NCBI GenBank assembly: GCA_003818205.1
Contig: RPRQ01000043.1
Span: 1 to 37,658 of the forward strand
DNA length: 37,658 bases
Direction of reading: 5' to 3'
Origin: Bacteroidales bacterium
Lineage (GTDB): Bacteria; Bacteroidota; Bacteroidia; Bacteroidales; Tenuifilaceae
Position numbers and translations under genes: made by a program
The notes under the pieces: model-generated
The model's input: only the letters and a program-made list of their open reading frames with translations
What the model was told of the DNA's origin: nothing
The model's database searches: none
Part shown: positions 16,035 through 25,467 of the stretch, piece by piece
How positions within the stretch are numbered: the stretch's first letter is position 1
Layout of the letters: each line of letters opens with the position of its first letter

Positions 16035-16060
16035 TGCTTTAGTAAATGATTGATTTTAGC

Positions 16061-16068
16061 TATTTTTG
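16061..16068 (+). promoter_or_regulatory. Candidate promoter for the hybrid two-component gene
   Basis: TATTTTTG matches TAnnTTTG, and a TTTG lies 24 bases upstream (16033-16036). That spacing is slightly long, and the TTTG is within the preceding terminator tail. The start codon is 42 bases downstream. Confidence 0.42.
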
Positions 16069-16110
16069 TTTAGATTGATTTATTATCAAAACAACTATAC
16101 ATTAATCTAA

Positions 16111-19100
16111 ATGAATATATATCAAAATATTACAATCAAATTCCACATGGTTTTCAAAAAGGTTTTAATATCAACTTTCATTATTTTTTTGTTAGTCATT
16201 CACACCGTTTTTGCTACTAACAAAGTTGATAGTTTGCTTAAGAAAGTAACAAAGGCTAGTACAGAGGAGCAAATAACTATCTATAATCAAATTGCAGAGG
16301 AACTGACCGGTTCAAATGATTCTCTTGCAATTCAATATGCTAACAAAGCAATTATACTATCTCAAAAAACAGGAAAAAAGAAGGAAGAAGCGATTGCTTT
16401 GGCAATAATTGGGGGTTGCCAAACTCGATTCTTTACTGATTCTACATCACTAACTACACTCCGGAAATCATTAAGAATATTTGAATCTATTGGAGTTCCA
16501 TTTGAAACAATTAAATGCTATACACTTTTAGGTGTATCGTTCTATAATCTTGGGGATTTTAAAAAAGCCCAAGAATACAATTTTAAAGCTTTATCAATGG
16601 CTCGTGAGTATAAGAACCAAGCTCATGAGTCATGGATACTTTATAATATTGGCAATATATACCTTAGTCAGAACGAATATCCTCTTGCTCTCGATAATTT
16701 TTTAAGTTCACTAGCAGTTGAAGAGAAAAGAGGAAATCAAGAGGGTATCGCATACTGTTTAAACGATTTAGCTCATATATACCATACTATCCAAATGGAT
16801 AGTATTGCCGAAAACTATTACCTAAGATCGCTTAATATCTTTAAAGAGAGAAGGTACTTATTAGAGCAAGCGATTATTTATAATAACCTTGGAGATCTTT
16901 ACTCATCGAGGAAACAATATAAAGATGCTGAGTATTTCTTTAGAGAGGCTATTTCAATTAAGAGTAAACTTGGTAATATTTCTAGCCTTGCTCTTACTTA
17001 CGATCGAATTGGTGATTTATTCTTCAATCAGGGAATCAAAGACTCCGCTGATCACTATTTTCAAAAAGCAATCCTTTTTGCCGATCAATCTGGTAGAGAG
17101 CAGTACAAGGCCTCAGCTTTATTAGGTTATGGTAAATCGTTAATTGCAGGTAATGATATCAGAAATGCAGAAAAAGTCCTTATCCAAAGTGAAGAACTTG
17201 CTAAAAAACTCGATTTAATTGAAGTACGACATGATGCACTTTTAGGATTATCAAAGATAGATTCTATTCAAAAGAGATTTGAGCAATCGAGGGAGAGGCT
17301 AAGTATTGCAGTACACTTAAGCAATTACCTTAATAAAGAAAACTCTAAAAGGCAGATGGCAGAAATGAGCGTTAAATACGAAACTGCCAAGAAAGAGAAA
17401 GAGCTGATTACCCAGCAAACACTTGTTAAGAAGCAGCAACTTATTATGCTTGGGCTTGCATTATTTGCTATACTAGTAATAGCGTTAATTGTTTTAATTT
17501 ATCGACAGTATAGAATTATTAAGAAAACCAGTGCTGAACTTTCAAAACAAAAGGAAGAAATTGATATAAAAAATCAAAAACTCCATGAATTAGATGAGCT
17601 TAAAAACCGTTTCTATACTAATATTTCACATGAATTACGAACACCACTAACCTTAATTGTAGGTAATCTTGAGGTACTTTACGAAAGAGAATCACAAGAC
17701 GGTCAGGATAAAACCATCTATGAAACAATGCTGCGTCATTCGCGACGCCTACTCGATTTAATAAATCAACTTCTCGATATTTCGAAACTCGAAAAGGGTA
17801 AAATGCGCCTATCCCTTCAGAAAGGGAATATTAGTCAGTTTGTAACTTTGCTTGCATCATCCTATAGCTCATGGGCACAAGACAAGAGAATCATTTTCAA
17901 CTATAATAAAATCGATTATAATTGCGATGGATGGTTCGATGCTGATAAACTCGAAAAAGTCATTGTCAATTTGCTCTCAAATGCATTTAAGTACACTCCC
18001 ACTCACGGGACAGTGACATTAACGTTGAATAAAGATGTAGATAAATATTCAATTACCGTTTCTGACACCGGTGAAGGGCTTGATAACATTGAATTATCTA
18101 AAATTTGGGAGCTGTTCTACCAATCCGAAACCCATTCGAATAAACTTTACCAGGGCAGCGGTATTGGCTTGGCATTGGTTAAAGAGCTAGTCCAACTAAT
18201 GCAAGGAGATATAGAAGCAGCAAGTGAAAAAGGGAAGGGAACAATTTTTACTGTGAAATTGCCTCTTATCTATCAATTCTCAAATGATATTGACTCAATC
18301 GAGCAAACAACTGATTTTATCTTTGAAAAACCTATACATCCTGTTGATTCAATTAAAAATACTATAGAAGAGATTAAACCTCAATCCGATAGCGATTCTG
18401 ACCTAGTTTTGGTTGTTGAAGATAATAACGATCTACGTCATTTTATTTCAAGTAATCTTCATAAGAAGTATCGTGTAATTGAGGCTCAGGATGGGAAAAT
18501 AGGATTAGAAAAGGCTTTAGAAACAATTCCTGACCTAATTATTTCAGATGTTATGATGCCTGAAATGAATGGCCTTGAAATGACGACTAAACTTAAAAAC
18601 GATGAACGAACATCACATATACCTGTAATTCTTCTTACAGCTAGAGTGTCACAAGAGCATATAATTGAAGGATTAGAAACTGGTGCAGACGAATATCTTT
18701 CAAAACCTTTTAGTGTAAAAGAACTTAGCTTACGCATAAAAAATCTATTTACTACTCGACAACTATTGCGAGATAAGTTATGTAAGATGCCCGAACTTAA
18801 CCTTTCAGAAATTTCCATTTCCAGTTTGGATGAAAAACTTCTGCAAAGAGCAATAGAGCATATCGAAGCCCACATGGATGATTCAGACTACGAGGTTACC
18901 CAATTCTGTTCCGATATGGGCATGAGTCGCACAAACCTACATCGAAAATTAAAAGCGATTACGAACCAATCAACCACCGAATTTATACGCAATATACGAC
19001 TTCGACGTGCAGCCCAGTTACTAAAACACAATGCTGGAAATGTTTCGGAAATAGCCTATCAAACTGGATTCAACAACCTATCCTACTTCGCTAAGAATTT

Positions 19101-19155
19101 TAAAGAGCTATTCGGTGTTTCTCCTTCCGAATATACAGGAAATGAGAAAAAATAA
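16111..19155 (+). CDS. Hybrid two-component regulator: TPR - histidine kinase - receiver - AraC HTH
   Basis: A 1014-residue one-protein signalling pathway. A signal-anchor or signal peptide covers residues 13-35, and Met13 is an alternative start that gives a cleaner signal. TPR repeats, probably periplasmic, cover about 50-410. One membrane segment lies at 444-464, then a coiled coil. The histidine kinase has His507 (SHELRTPL), Asn620/Asn624, SDTGEG and GSGIGLAL. The receiver has phospho-Asp813 (SDVMMPEMNG) and Lys865. The AraC-type DNA-binding domain covers 905-1010 (GFNNLSYFAKNFKELFGVSP). It resembles Bacteroidota hybrid two-component systems, but the usual periplasmic beta-propeller sensor is replaced by TPRs. 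The nearest downstream genes on the same strand are two secreted proteins, possible targets. Confidence 0.92.
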   Translation: MNIYQNITIKFHMVFKKVLISTFIIFLLVIHTVFATNKVDSLLKKVTKASTEEQITIYNQIAEELTGSNDSLAIQYANKAIILSQKTGKKKEEAIALAIIGGCQTRFFTDSTSLTTLRKSLRIFESIGVPFETIKCYTLLGVSFYNLGDFKKAQEYNFKALSMAREYKNQAHESWILYNIGNIYLSQNEYPLALDNFLSSLAVEEKRGNQEGIAYCLNDLAHIYHTIQMDSIAENYYLRSLNIFKERRYLLEQAIIYNNLGDLYSSRKQYKDAEYFFREAISIKSKLGNISSLALTYDRIGDLFFNQGIKDSADHYFQKAILFADQSGREQYKASALLGYGKSLIAGNDIRNAEKVLIQSEELAKKLDLIEVRHDALLGLSKIDSIQKRFEQSRERLSIAVHLSNYLNKENSKRQMAEMSVKYETAKKEKELITQQTLVKKQQLIMLGLALFAILVIALIVLIYRQYRIIKKTSAELSKQKEEIDIKNQKLHELDELKNRFYTNISHELRTPLTLIVGNLEVLYERESQDGQDKTIYETMLRHSRRLLDLINQLLDISKLEKGKMRLSLQKGNISQFVTLLASSYSSWAQDKRIIFNYNKIDYNCDGWFDADKLEKVIVNLLSNAFKYTPTHGTVTLTLNKDVDKYSITVSDTGEGLDNIELSKIWELFYQSETHSNKLYQGSGIGLALVKELVQLMQGDIEAASEKGKGTIFTVKLPLIYQFSNDIDSIEQTTDFIFEKPIHPVDSIKNTIEEIKPQSDSDSDLVLVVEDNNDLRHFISSNLHKKYRVIEAQDGKIGLEKALETIPDLIISDVMMPEMNGLEMTTKLKNDERTSHIPVILLTARVSQEHIIEGLETGADEYLSKPFSVKELSLRIKNLFTTRQLLRDKLCKMPELNLSEISISSLDEKLLQRAIEHIEAHMDDSDYEVTQFCSDMGMSRTNLHRKLKAITNQSTTEFIRNIRLRRAAQLLKHNAGNVSEIAYQTGFNNLSYFAKNFKELFGVSPSEYTGNEKK

Positions 19156-19304
19156 ACATGCTTTCTAATTACTTATCTAACTATTTCATAATAACTTATA
19201 ACTTCTGAAACATATCTGTTAGTATTTGGAACATGGGTGACAAGCTTACTCATGATTCTAGATTTCCTTTGCTTCATAGTTTATTAACCATAAAACAAAT
19301 CTAT

Positions 19305-19799
19305 ATGAAGCAAAAACACATTTTACTATTATTCCTTTATTCTTTTGGATTAGGAACTGTGATTGCACAGGAAAGTCCAATAGTAACCGGGGGTATTGCA
19401 TCTGGAAGTGGAGGTTCTGTTTGCTATTCAGCAGGACAAGTATTTTATTTAACTCAAAGCAGTACCGATGGAACTATTACTACTGGAGCACAACAACCCT
19501 TTGAGATAACCACTATTACTAGCGTTGACGAAGGCAATGATATTAACCTATTCTGCTCGGCTTACCCAAATCCAACAACCGATTTTCTAATATTAAAGGT
19601 TGATGCTTCGACTACGCTCAGCATTCATTCAATTAGCTATCTACTATACGATATGAATGGAAGACTAATAGAAAGCAAAATGGTTGAAAGTACAGAGACC
19701 AGTATTGCTATGGTAAACTTCGTACCTGCAATTTATTTCCTGAAAGTAACCAATGGTAACAACGAAGTAAAAACATTTAAAATCATTAAAACTCAATGA
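19305..19799 (+). CDS. Secreted protein with type IX sorting domain
   Basis: A 164-residue protein starting at the ATG that gives a normal signal peptide (MKQKHILLLFLYSFGLGTVI, cut near AQE). An in-frame ATG at 19233 adds 24 residues before the signal and is less likely. The middle has a short Gly/Ser-rich segment (GGIASGSGGSVCYSAGQVFY). The last 75 or so residues form a type A C-terminal sorting domain: AYPNPTTDFL, then YDMNGRLI, and FLKVTNGNNEVKTFKIIK at the end. The type IX system would carry it across the outer membrane. There is little room for a catalytic domain, so it may be a small surface or matrix protein. Confidence 0.82.
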   Translation: MKQKHILLLFLYSFGLGTVIAQESPIVTGGIASGSGGSVCYSAGQVFYLTQSSTDGTITTGAQQPFEITTITSVDEGNDINLFCSAYPNPTTDFLILKVDASTTLSIHSISYLLYDMNGRLIESKMVESTETSIAMVNFVPAIYFLKVTNGNNEVKTFKIIKTQ

Positions 19800-19835
19800 G
19801 ACAGTGTTTTTTTCAAATACACGTAGTCGAATTAG

Positions 19836-19859
19836 TCCCGATAGCAAAGCGTATCGGGA
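19836..19859. repeat. TCCCGATA palindrome
   Basis: TCCCGATA (19836-19843) pairs perfectly with TATCGGGA (19852-19859) across an 8-base loop between the sorting-domain gene and the next gene. There is no T run, so it is more a repeat or mRNA hairpin than a classic terminator. Confidence 0.6.
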
Positions 19860-19901
19860 ACAATTAGAGTAGAAATATAAACATTAAAAATAATAAGCAT
19901 T

Positions 19902-21311
19902 ATGAGAAAGATATTTACACTTATAGTAGCATCACTAATAGCTTTTATAGTTTGTGCACAAACCCCTGAAAAAATGAGCTATCAAGCGGTAATCCGAAAT
20001 AGTAGCAATCAACTCGTAGCTAACCATGCCGTAGGCATGAGGATTAGCATACTCCAAGGCTCAGCAAGCGGTACAGCAGTTTACACCGAAACTCAAACAC
20101 CAACTACAAATACAAATGGATTAGTAACCATTGAGATTGGTGGGGGCACAGGGTTTAGCACCATTAACTGGGCAAATGGACCATACTTAATTAAAACCGA
20201 AACCGATCCAATGGGAAGTACTAACTATACCATTACAGGTACAAGCCAATTGCTTAGCGTTCCTTTTGCATTGCATGCTAAAACAGCTGAAAGTCTTACT
20301 GGAACTCTAAACGAAACCGATCCTTTATGGACAGCCGCTTCTACAAACTATTATACAAAAAGTAACATGCAAACCAGCGGTTCATCACAATTACATTTTA
20401 ACAATTTAACCAATAAGCCAACAACATTAACAGGTTATGGCATCGCAGATTTCGATTTTTTAGGTGCTGCCACAAATGATTTATTGCATTTCAACGGTAC
20501 AAAATGGGTAAGATTTACGCCAAATTATCTCACAAATGAGACTCAAAACCTTGCAAATGTTCTGACTCAAGGAACTGATGCTGGAAATAAAACAATTGTT
20601 AATGTTTCACAACAAGGAATTGGCACTGCAACTCCAAGTGCTTCTTCTGCACTTGAAATCTCAAGTACAACAAAAGGTTTTTTACCTCCTCGAATGACCC
20701 AAGATCAAAGAGATGCATTAGCTCCCGTAGAAGGATTAATAGTTTATAATACAACTACTAAGAAACCAAATTATCATGATGGTACCGAATGGAAGAATTA
20801 TGATGGTACTTCTGCAAAAACAATAATTGCTATTGGTGAAAACTATCAAGGAGGTAAAGTAGCTTATATTTTACAACCAGGTGACCCAGGTTATGATGTT
20901 AATGTTCAGCACGGTTTAATCGCAGCGCCAAGCGATCAAAGTACAAGTGCAGAATGGGGTTGTAACGGAACCGCTACAATGGGTGTTGAACGTACTGTCT
21001 TAGGCACAGGTAATCAAAATACGGTAGATATTATGGCAAACTGTTCAACCGCAGGAATCGCAGCAAGATTATGCGGAGATTTAGTATTGAATGGTTATAG
21101 TGATTGGTATTTACCAAGTAAAGATGAGCTAAACATACTATACCTAAACAAAGCAGCTATTGGAGGTTTTGTAAATAACTACTATTGGACTTCATCTGAA
21201 AACAGTGGAAGTTTTCAGTACTACGCATGGAAACAATCTTTTAATGATGGAGCACAAAATTTAAGCACTAAAAATTATGGCAACTATATTCGTGCCATTC
21301 GGAGTTTTTAA
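19902..21311 (+). CDS. Secreted DUF1566 (Lcl C-terminal)-type protein
   Basis: A 469-residue exported protein. A signal peptide ends near CAQTPEKM. Residues about 25-130 form the beta-rich N-terminal domain common in Bacteroidota surface proteins (MSYQAVIRNSSNQLV, then TSQLLSVPFALHAKTAE). A low-complexity Thr/Asn-rich middle follows, then STTKGFLPPRMTQDQRDAL and LIVYNTTTKKPNYHDG. The C-terminal 160 residues match the DUF1566/Lcl type (GYSDWYLPSKDELNILY, YYWTSSENSG, YIRAIRSF). No enzymatic role is evident and adhesion or matrix binding is a guess. No type IX domain is seen. A terminator follows before the convergent permease. Confidence 0.82.
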   Translation: MRKIFTLIVASLIAFIVCAQTPEKMSYQAVIRNSSNQLVANHAVGMRISILQGSASGTAVYTETQTPTTNTNGLVTIEIGGGTGFSTINWANGPYLIKTETDPMGSTNYTITGTSQLLSVPFALHAKTAESLTGTLNETDPLWTAASTNYYTKSNMQTSGSSQLHFNNLTNKPTTLTGYGIADFDFLGAATNDLLHFNGTKWVRFTPNYLTNETQNLANVLTQGTDAGNKTIVNVSQQGIGTATPSASSALEISSTTKGFLPPRMTQDQRDALAPVEGLIVYNTTTKKPNYHDGTEWKNYDGTSAKTIIAIGENYQGGKVAYILQPGDPGYDVNVQHGLIAAPSDQSTSAEWGCNGTATMGVERTVLGTGNQNTVDIMANCSTAGIAARLCGDLVLNGYSDWYLPSKDELNILYLNKAAIGGFVNNYYWTSSENSGSFQYYAWKQSFNDGAQNLSTKNYGNYIRAIRSF

Positions 21312-21374
21312 CAATAAAGTAGTGTTAATTCAAGTTTTGCAAAAAAAATAAAATTTTACTATACATTGATATAT

Positions 21375-21412
21375 CAAAGGAATCAGAGTTAATTAAGACC
21401 CTGATTCCTTTG
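21375..21412. terminator. Bidirectional terminator between convergent genes
   Basis: A 12-base-pair perfect stem (CAAAGGAATCAG with CTGATTCCTTTG) lies between the DUF1566 gene stop and the permease stop and suits both transcripts. Confidence 0.8.
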
Positions 21413-21426
21413 TTTAATTCAATCAT

Positions 21427-23832
21427 CTATTCATACCTCAAACTCTCAATCGGGTTTCGTGTTGCCGCTTTTATAGATTGATAGCTAATCGTAACTAATG
21501 CTATTACAATTGAAAGCAAGGCTGCTAAGGCAAACATCCACCAGCTTATGCTAACCTTATAAGCAAAATCTTCAAGCCATTTGGTCATTAGGTAGTAACC
21601 AATAGGCCATGCGAAAATATTAGAAATTAAAACCCATTTTGTAAAATTTGCAGAGAGAATGTAGGTAATTGTTGAAACTGAAGCACCCATTACCTTCCGA
21701 ATACCAATCTCCTTTGTTCGCTGCTCTGCTATATAGGACGATAAACCTAAAAGTCCTAAACAAGCAATAAATATAGCCAAAACAGAGAATGCAATAAAAA
21801 GTTGTTGAGTCTGTTTCTCGTTTTTATAGAGAATATCGTACTCTTCGTTCAAGAAGAAGTACTCTAAGGGCAGGCCTCTAGCATATTTCTTCCAGCTCAG
21901 ATCTAAATATTTTATTACATCCACAAGTTTGTTAGGCTTTATTCTAACTGAAATGTAGCTAGCAGGCCATGAATATAAACCATTCAACTTGAAAAGAGCC
22001 ATTGGTCGAACCTTTTGATGTTTCGATTCATAGTAGAAATCCTTTACAACGCCAACAACTTTGAATTTGTTAGATTTGCGGCCATAATCGTTAATGATTT
22101 TTTCAATTGGATCTTTCCATTCTAACAGTTTAACCGCTGATTCATTGATTATTACAGCTGATGTATCGGTTAAAAAATCATCTGAAAAGAACCTACCCTC
22201 TATAATTTCGAGTTTCATCACATTCATAAAACTAGGATCACAAGCACATAGATTAAGGGTGAAACTTTCTTTACCATCACTTCCATAACCCATATTATTG
22301 AACATTTTGCCAGGAATTCTAGTTGAAAAGGTTATGTCTTCTATTCCTTCATATTTCTTAAGATCTTCTTTAAATACCTTGCTATTATTACCCAAGGCAA
22401 AAGGATTTCTTAGTACAATCACTTGTTCTTTATCGAAACCCAATCGTTCATTCTGTAAATAATTAAGTTGTTTATAGATCAGCAACGTACCAACAATAAG
22501 TATAACCGATATCGTGAATTGTACAACAACTAGCGTGTTCCTTAACCAAGGTAACTTTGCACCTCCTCTTAGTTTTCCTTTTAGAACATTTACTGGCTTG
22601 AATGATGATAGAAAAAAAGCTGGATAGCTACCAGAAATAATACCAACTGATGTAGCAAGCAGAATTAGAAGTGGTAAAACATAGTAATTATTGAAATAGT
22701 GAATCTCCAGATGGCGTCCAACAAGATTGCCGTATAGAGGTAAAAGCGTCTCAGCGATAGCCATACCTATAATCAAAGCGATATAGCTTATAATAATTGA
22801 TTCACCAATAAATTGAATGATAAGCGATCTTCTTTTTGCCCCAACCACTTTTCGAACACCAACCTCTCTCGATCTGGCGGATGACTTGGCTGTATTTAAG
22901 TTCATAAAGTTTATACAGGCTATCAGCAGAATAATAATTGCTACCACAAAGAAAATATAGACGTAAGATTTTCGTCCATTGGGCTCAAACTCACCTGTAA
23001 TATCTGAATTTAGATGAATATCGAGTAGCGGCTGAAGGTATATTTCCCAATACCCGCTGCGTTTCGCTTTCATTTCCTCATATTTACCATCAAACAAGTA
23101 TTTATTGGTAAATGCTGGAATCTTTGCTTCAAACTCTTTTACATTTAAGCCTTTTTGAAGTACAAGATATGTGAAGAAATTATTATTGAACCATTCCTGA
23201 GAATCATATAAGCCTTTAAATGAAACCATAGAAACAACAAAATCAAAATGAAAATGTGAGTTTTCTGGAATATCTTGAATAACTGCCGAAACCTCTAAAT
23301 TCGTGGTTCCTTCATTATCACTCATAGTTAGCATCTTTCCAATTGGATTATCCTTTCCAAAATACTTAGAAGCCGTGCTCTCTGTTATAACTACTTTGTT
23401 CGGTTTATTTAATGCATTCTTTGAAGAACCTTTGATAAAGTGAAAAGTAAAAACATCGCACAGCGATGAATCCGCAATCCACACACGCTTTTCGATAAAA
23501 ACTTTATTATTGCAATTTACATTCTGATTACCAGCATTACATATTCTTGTCACCGCTTCAATTTCAGGAAACTCCTTATATAACGCAGCAGGCATTGGTG
23601 CAGGAGTCCATGTTTGATTAATCTGAGTATTTCCAATTAGCGCTTTCTGAGCAATTCGATAGATTCTATCAGCTTTTTCGTTGTACTTATCATAGCTTAA
23701 CTCATACCAAACAAAAACCATTATTAGAACACTACACGCTATACCGATAGCTAATCCAAGAATGTTTATCAATGAAAAACCGAAGGTCTTCTTTGTAGAT
23801 CTAAGAGTTATTTTTATTAAATTTCTAATCAT
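21427..23832 (-). CDS. FtsX/MacB-type ABC transporter permease
   Basis: An 801-residue inner-membrane protein built as two MacB-like halves. Each has a periplasmic core domain and FtsX membrane segments. The first segment is in SLINILGLAIGIACSVLIMV, a cluster of three lies at about residues 285-430 (REVGVRKVVGAKR marks the coupling region), and a last trio lies near the C-terminus with the matching TKEIGIRKVMGAS. Two coupling motifs mean one chain supplies both permease halves. No ATPase gene is adjacent. MacB/Lol-like permeases export lipids, lipoproteins, peptides or drugs mechanically from the outer leaflet side. The divergent NtrC-type regulator and kinase suggest stress-controlled expression. 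Confidence 0.88.
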   Translation of the reverse strand: MIRNLIKITLRSTKKTFGFSLINILGLAIGIACSVLIMVFVWYELSYDKYNEKADRIYRIAQKALIGNTQINQTWTPAPMPAALYKEFPEIEAVTRICNAGNQNVNCNNKVFIEKRVWIADSSLCDVFTFHFIKGSSKNALNKPNKVVITESTASKYFGKDNPIGKMLTMSDNEGTTNLEVSAVIQDIPENSHFHFDFVVSMVSFKGLYDSQEWFNNNFFTYLVLQKGLNVKEFEAKIPAFTNKYLFDGKYEEMKAKRSGYWEIYLQPLLDIHLNSDITGEFEPNGRKSYVYIFFVVAIIILLIACINFMNLNTAKSSARSREVGVRKVVGAKRRSLIIQFIGESIIISYIALIIGMAIAETLLPLYGNLVGRHLEIHYFNNYYVLPLLILLATSVGIISGSYPAFFLSSFKPVNVLKGKLRGGAKLPWLRNTLVVVQFTISVILIVGTLLIYKQLNYLQNERLGFDKEQVIVLRNPFALGNNSKVFKEDLKKYEGIEDITFSTRIPGKMFNNMGYGSDGKESFTLNLCACDPSFMNVMKLEIIEGRFFSDDFLTDTSAVIINESAVKLLEWKDPIEKIINDYGRKSNKFKVVGVVKDFYYESKHQKVRPMALFKLNGLYSWPASYISVRIKPNKLVDVIKYLDLSWKKYARGLPLEYFFLNEEYDILYKNEKQTQQLFIAFSVLAIFIACLGLLGLSSYIAEQRTKEIGIRKVMGASVSTITYILSANFTKWVLISNIFAWPIGYYLMTKWLEDFAYKVSISWWMFALAALLSIVIALVTISYQSIKAATRNPIESLRYE

Positions 23833-24099
23833 AATATGAAAATTAAGGATTACAATTTACAAATCATTAATCTTTATTGTTCAAATGAAAAACCAAAAAG
23901 AATAATCGTTTGTTTTTCATACTATTAACTTATTTACATTAGAATACGCCCATTAAATAATTGTTCGTTTTCGTATCGAATAGGTGTTCGTTTTTGAAGC
24001 AATTTTATATCTTTGTTCCCAGAAGAAGTGCCTAAAGTACTTCGAGTATTTAAAATTACTGTGGTCTTTAGATTTTTTAGGCACTTTAAATACTTTTCC
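23833..24099. promoter_or_regulatory. Divergent control region with repeated motifs
   Basis: TGTTCGTTTT occurs twice in direct orientation (23962-23971 and 23985-23994, 23 bases apart), upstream of TATCTTTG (24008-24015), a full match to TAnnTTTG. The spacing suggests a regulator site near the promoter of the response regulator gene. I found no sigma-54 -24/-12 pair for the permease on the other strand. Confidence 0.45.
24027..24094 (+). promoter_or_regulatory. Two interleaved perfect 10-base inverted repeats upstream of the response regulator
   Basis: AGTGCCTAAA (24027-24036) is inverted at 24076-24085, and AGTATTTAAA (24045-24054) is inverted at 24085-24094. The order is A-B-A'-B', and the last arm ends 5 bases before the GTG start. 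Both words fit AGTnnnTAAA, so there are four half-sites, two on each strand. This could be an operator set or two competing mRNA hairpins. Confidence 0.75.
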
Positions 24100-25467
24100 G
24101 TGGAAAAAGGATCTATTCTGATAGTTGATGATGATGAAGATGTATTAACATCGGCAAAGCTATTCCTTGAGCAACAATTCAATAGTGTTAAAACCGAATC
24201 GAATCCTGCTAATTTACCAAGGTTATTCGAAAAAACCGATTTTGATGTAATTCTTCTTGATATGAACTTTAGCAAGGGAAAAACTGACGGTCGCGAAGGA
24301 ATCTCCCTTCTTGAAAGGATAGTAGAGCAAAGTCCTGATACCATAGTAATACTTATGACTGCATTTGGTGAGATTGATTTAGCAGTAAAGGGAATCAAGA
24401 AAGGAGCTTTCGATTTCATACTAAAACCTTGGAAAAACGCAAAGTTATTGGCTTCTGTATCATCGGCATTAAAGTATCGAAAGTCAAAACAAACCGTCAA
24501 AAGACTCGAAAATACCCGTAAAACGCTAAGCTCTGATTTAGACAAAATATTTCAGGAAATCATTGGTGTTTCTGATTCAATTGTTAAAGTAATAAGCACT
24601 ATTGAAAAAGTTGCCAAAACCGATGCTAATGTTTTGCTAATGGGCGAGAATGGTACTGGCAAAGAGCTTTTAGCCAGATTGCTTCATCGCAAATCGGATC
24701 GTTCCGATCAGGTTTTCATTAGCGCCGATATGGGCGCATTACATGAGAACCTCTTTGAAAGCGAAATGTTTGGTCATATTAAAGGATCTTTTACGGATGC
24801 AAAAGATGATAAAATTGGTCGATTTGAGATAGCAAATGGAGGTACAATCTTTCTCGATGAGATTGGTAACCTCGCCTACTCGCTTCAATCAAAGTTACTT
24901 TCTGCATTGGAAAAACGTGTAATTAATCGTGTTGGTTCAAATATTGAGATACCTATTGATATCAGGCTAGTTGCAGCCACTAATATGCCCTTGCAGAAAA
25001 TGGTAGCCGAAGGGAAATTCAGGGAAGACCTATTTTACCGTATTAACACATTTGAAGTTCATGTTCCTCCATTGCGTGAAAGGTTAGATGATATCCCTTT
25101 GCTTGCTGAGCATTTTCTAAAGACATATTCTGCTAAATACAATAAACCTAGAATAAGAGTAAAGAAAAGCACGCTTAAACTTCTTACAAAACATCGTTGG
25201 CCAGGGAATATCAGAGAGCTTCAAAATACAGTGGAACGTGCGGTTGTCCTTTGCGATAATGATGAAATTGTAATTGACGATTTCTTGTTAAAAAACCACG
25301 AATTACAAGCAGCTGAAAGTGGAGGTAATTTAAACCTAGATGAAATAGAGAAAACTATTATTATGAAAGCTCTTCATAAGAATAATGGAAATGTAACAAA
25401 GGCTGCAAATGATCTTGGACTCCAAAGAAATGCTTTATACCGAAGGCTCGAAAAATATGGTTTATAA
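24100..25467 (+). CDS. NtrC-family sigma-54-dependent response regulator
   Basis: A 455-residue transcription factor starting at GTG (MEKGSILIVDDDEDV). A longer frame from TTG at 24013 would add residues read through the inverted repeats and is unlikely. The receiver domain has phospho-Asp54. The AAA+ domain has GENGTGKE (Walker A), GGTIFLDEIG (Walker B) and the sigma-54 contact loop GSFTDA in place of the classical GAFTGA, a variant I recall from Bacteroidota regulators. A Fis-type HTH is at the end (NVTKAANDLGLQRNALYRRL). It would activate sigma-54 promoters when phosphorylated. The partner kinase overlaps its 3' end, and the divergent permease is a likely target. Confidence 0.9.
   Translation: MEKGSILIVDDDEDVLTSAKLFLEQQFNSVKTESNPANLPRLFEKTDFDVILLDMNFSKGKTDGREGISLLERIVEQSPDTIVILMTAFGEIDLAVKGIKKGAFDFILKPWKNAKLLASVSSALKYRKSKQTVKRLENTRKTLSSDLDKIFQEIIGVSDSIVKVISTIEKVAKTDANVLLMGENGTGKELLARLLHRKSDRSDQVFISADMGALHENLFESEMFGHIKGSFTDAKDDKIGRFEIANGGTIFLDEIGNLAYSLQSKLLSALEKRVINRVGSNIEIPIDIRLVAATNMPLQKMVAEGKFREDLFYRINTFEVHVPPLRERLDDIPLLAEHFLKTYSAKYNKPRIRVKKSTLKLLTKHRWPGNIRELQNTVERAVVLCDNDEIVIDDFLLKNHELQAAESGGNLNLDEIEKTIIMKALHKNNGNVTKAANDLGLQRNALYRRLEKYGL

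Noticed and set aside
24027-24094. Classical H-type RNA pseudoknot
   Set aside because: The order A-B-A'-B' fits, but A' and B' overlap by one base. No loop remains to cross a 10-base-pair stem. Competing hairpins or DNA half-sites fit better.
24013-24099. N-terminal extension of the response regulator starting at TTG
   Set aside because: The extra 29 residues are encoded by the interleaved inverted repeats, have no family match, and begin within the likely promoter. GTG at 24100 gives a normal receiver start.
24076-24099. Sigma-54 promoter (GGCAC with downstream GC)
   Set aside because: GGCAC is present but there is no GC at the -12 spacing.
23934-24545. 203-codon open frame antisense to the response regulator
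   Set aside because: It overlaps the conserved receiver domain on the other strand and has no protein features.
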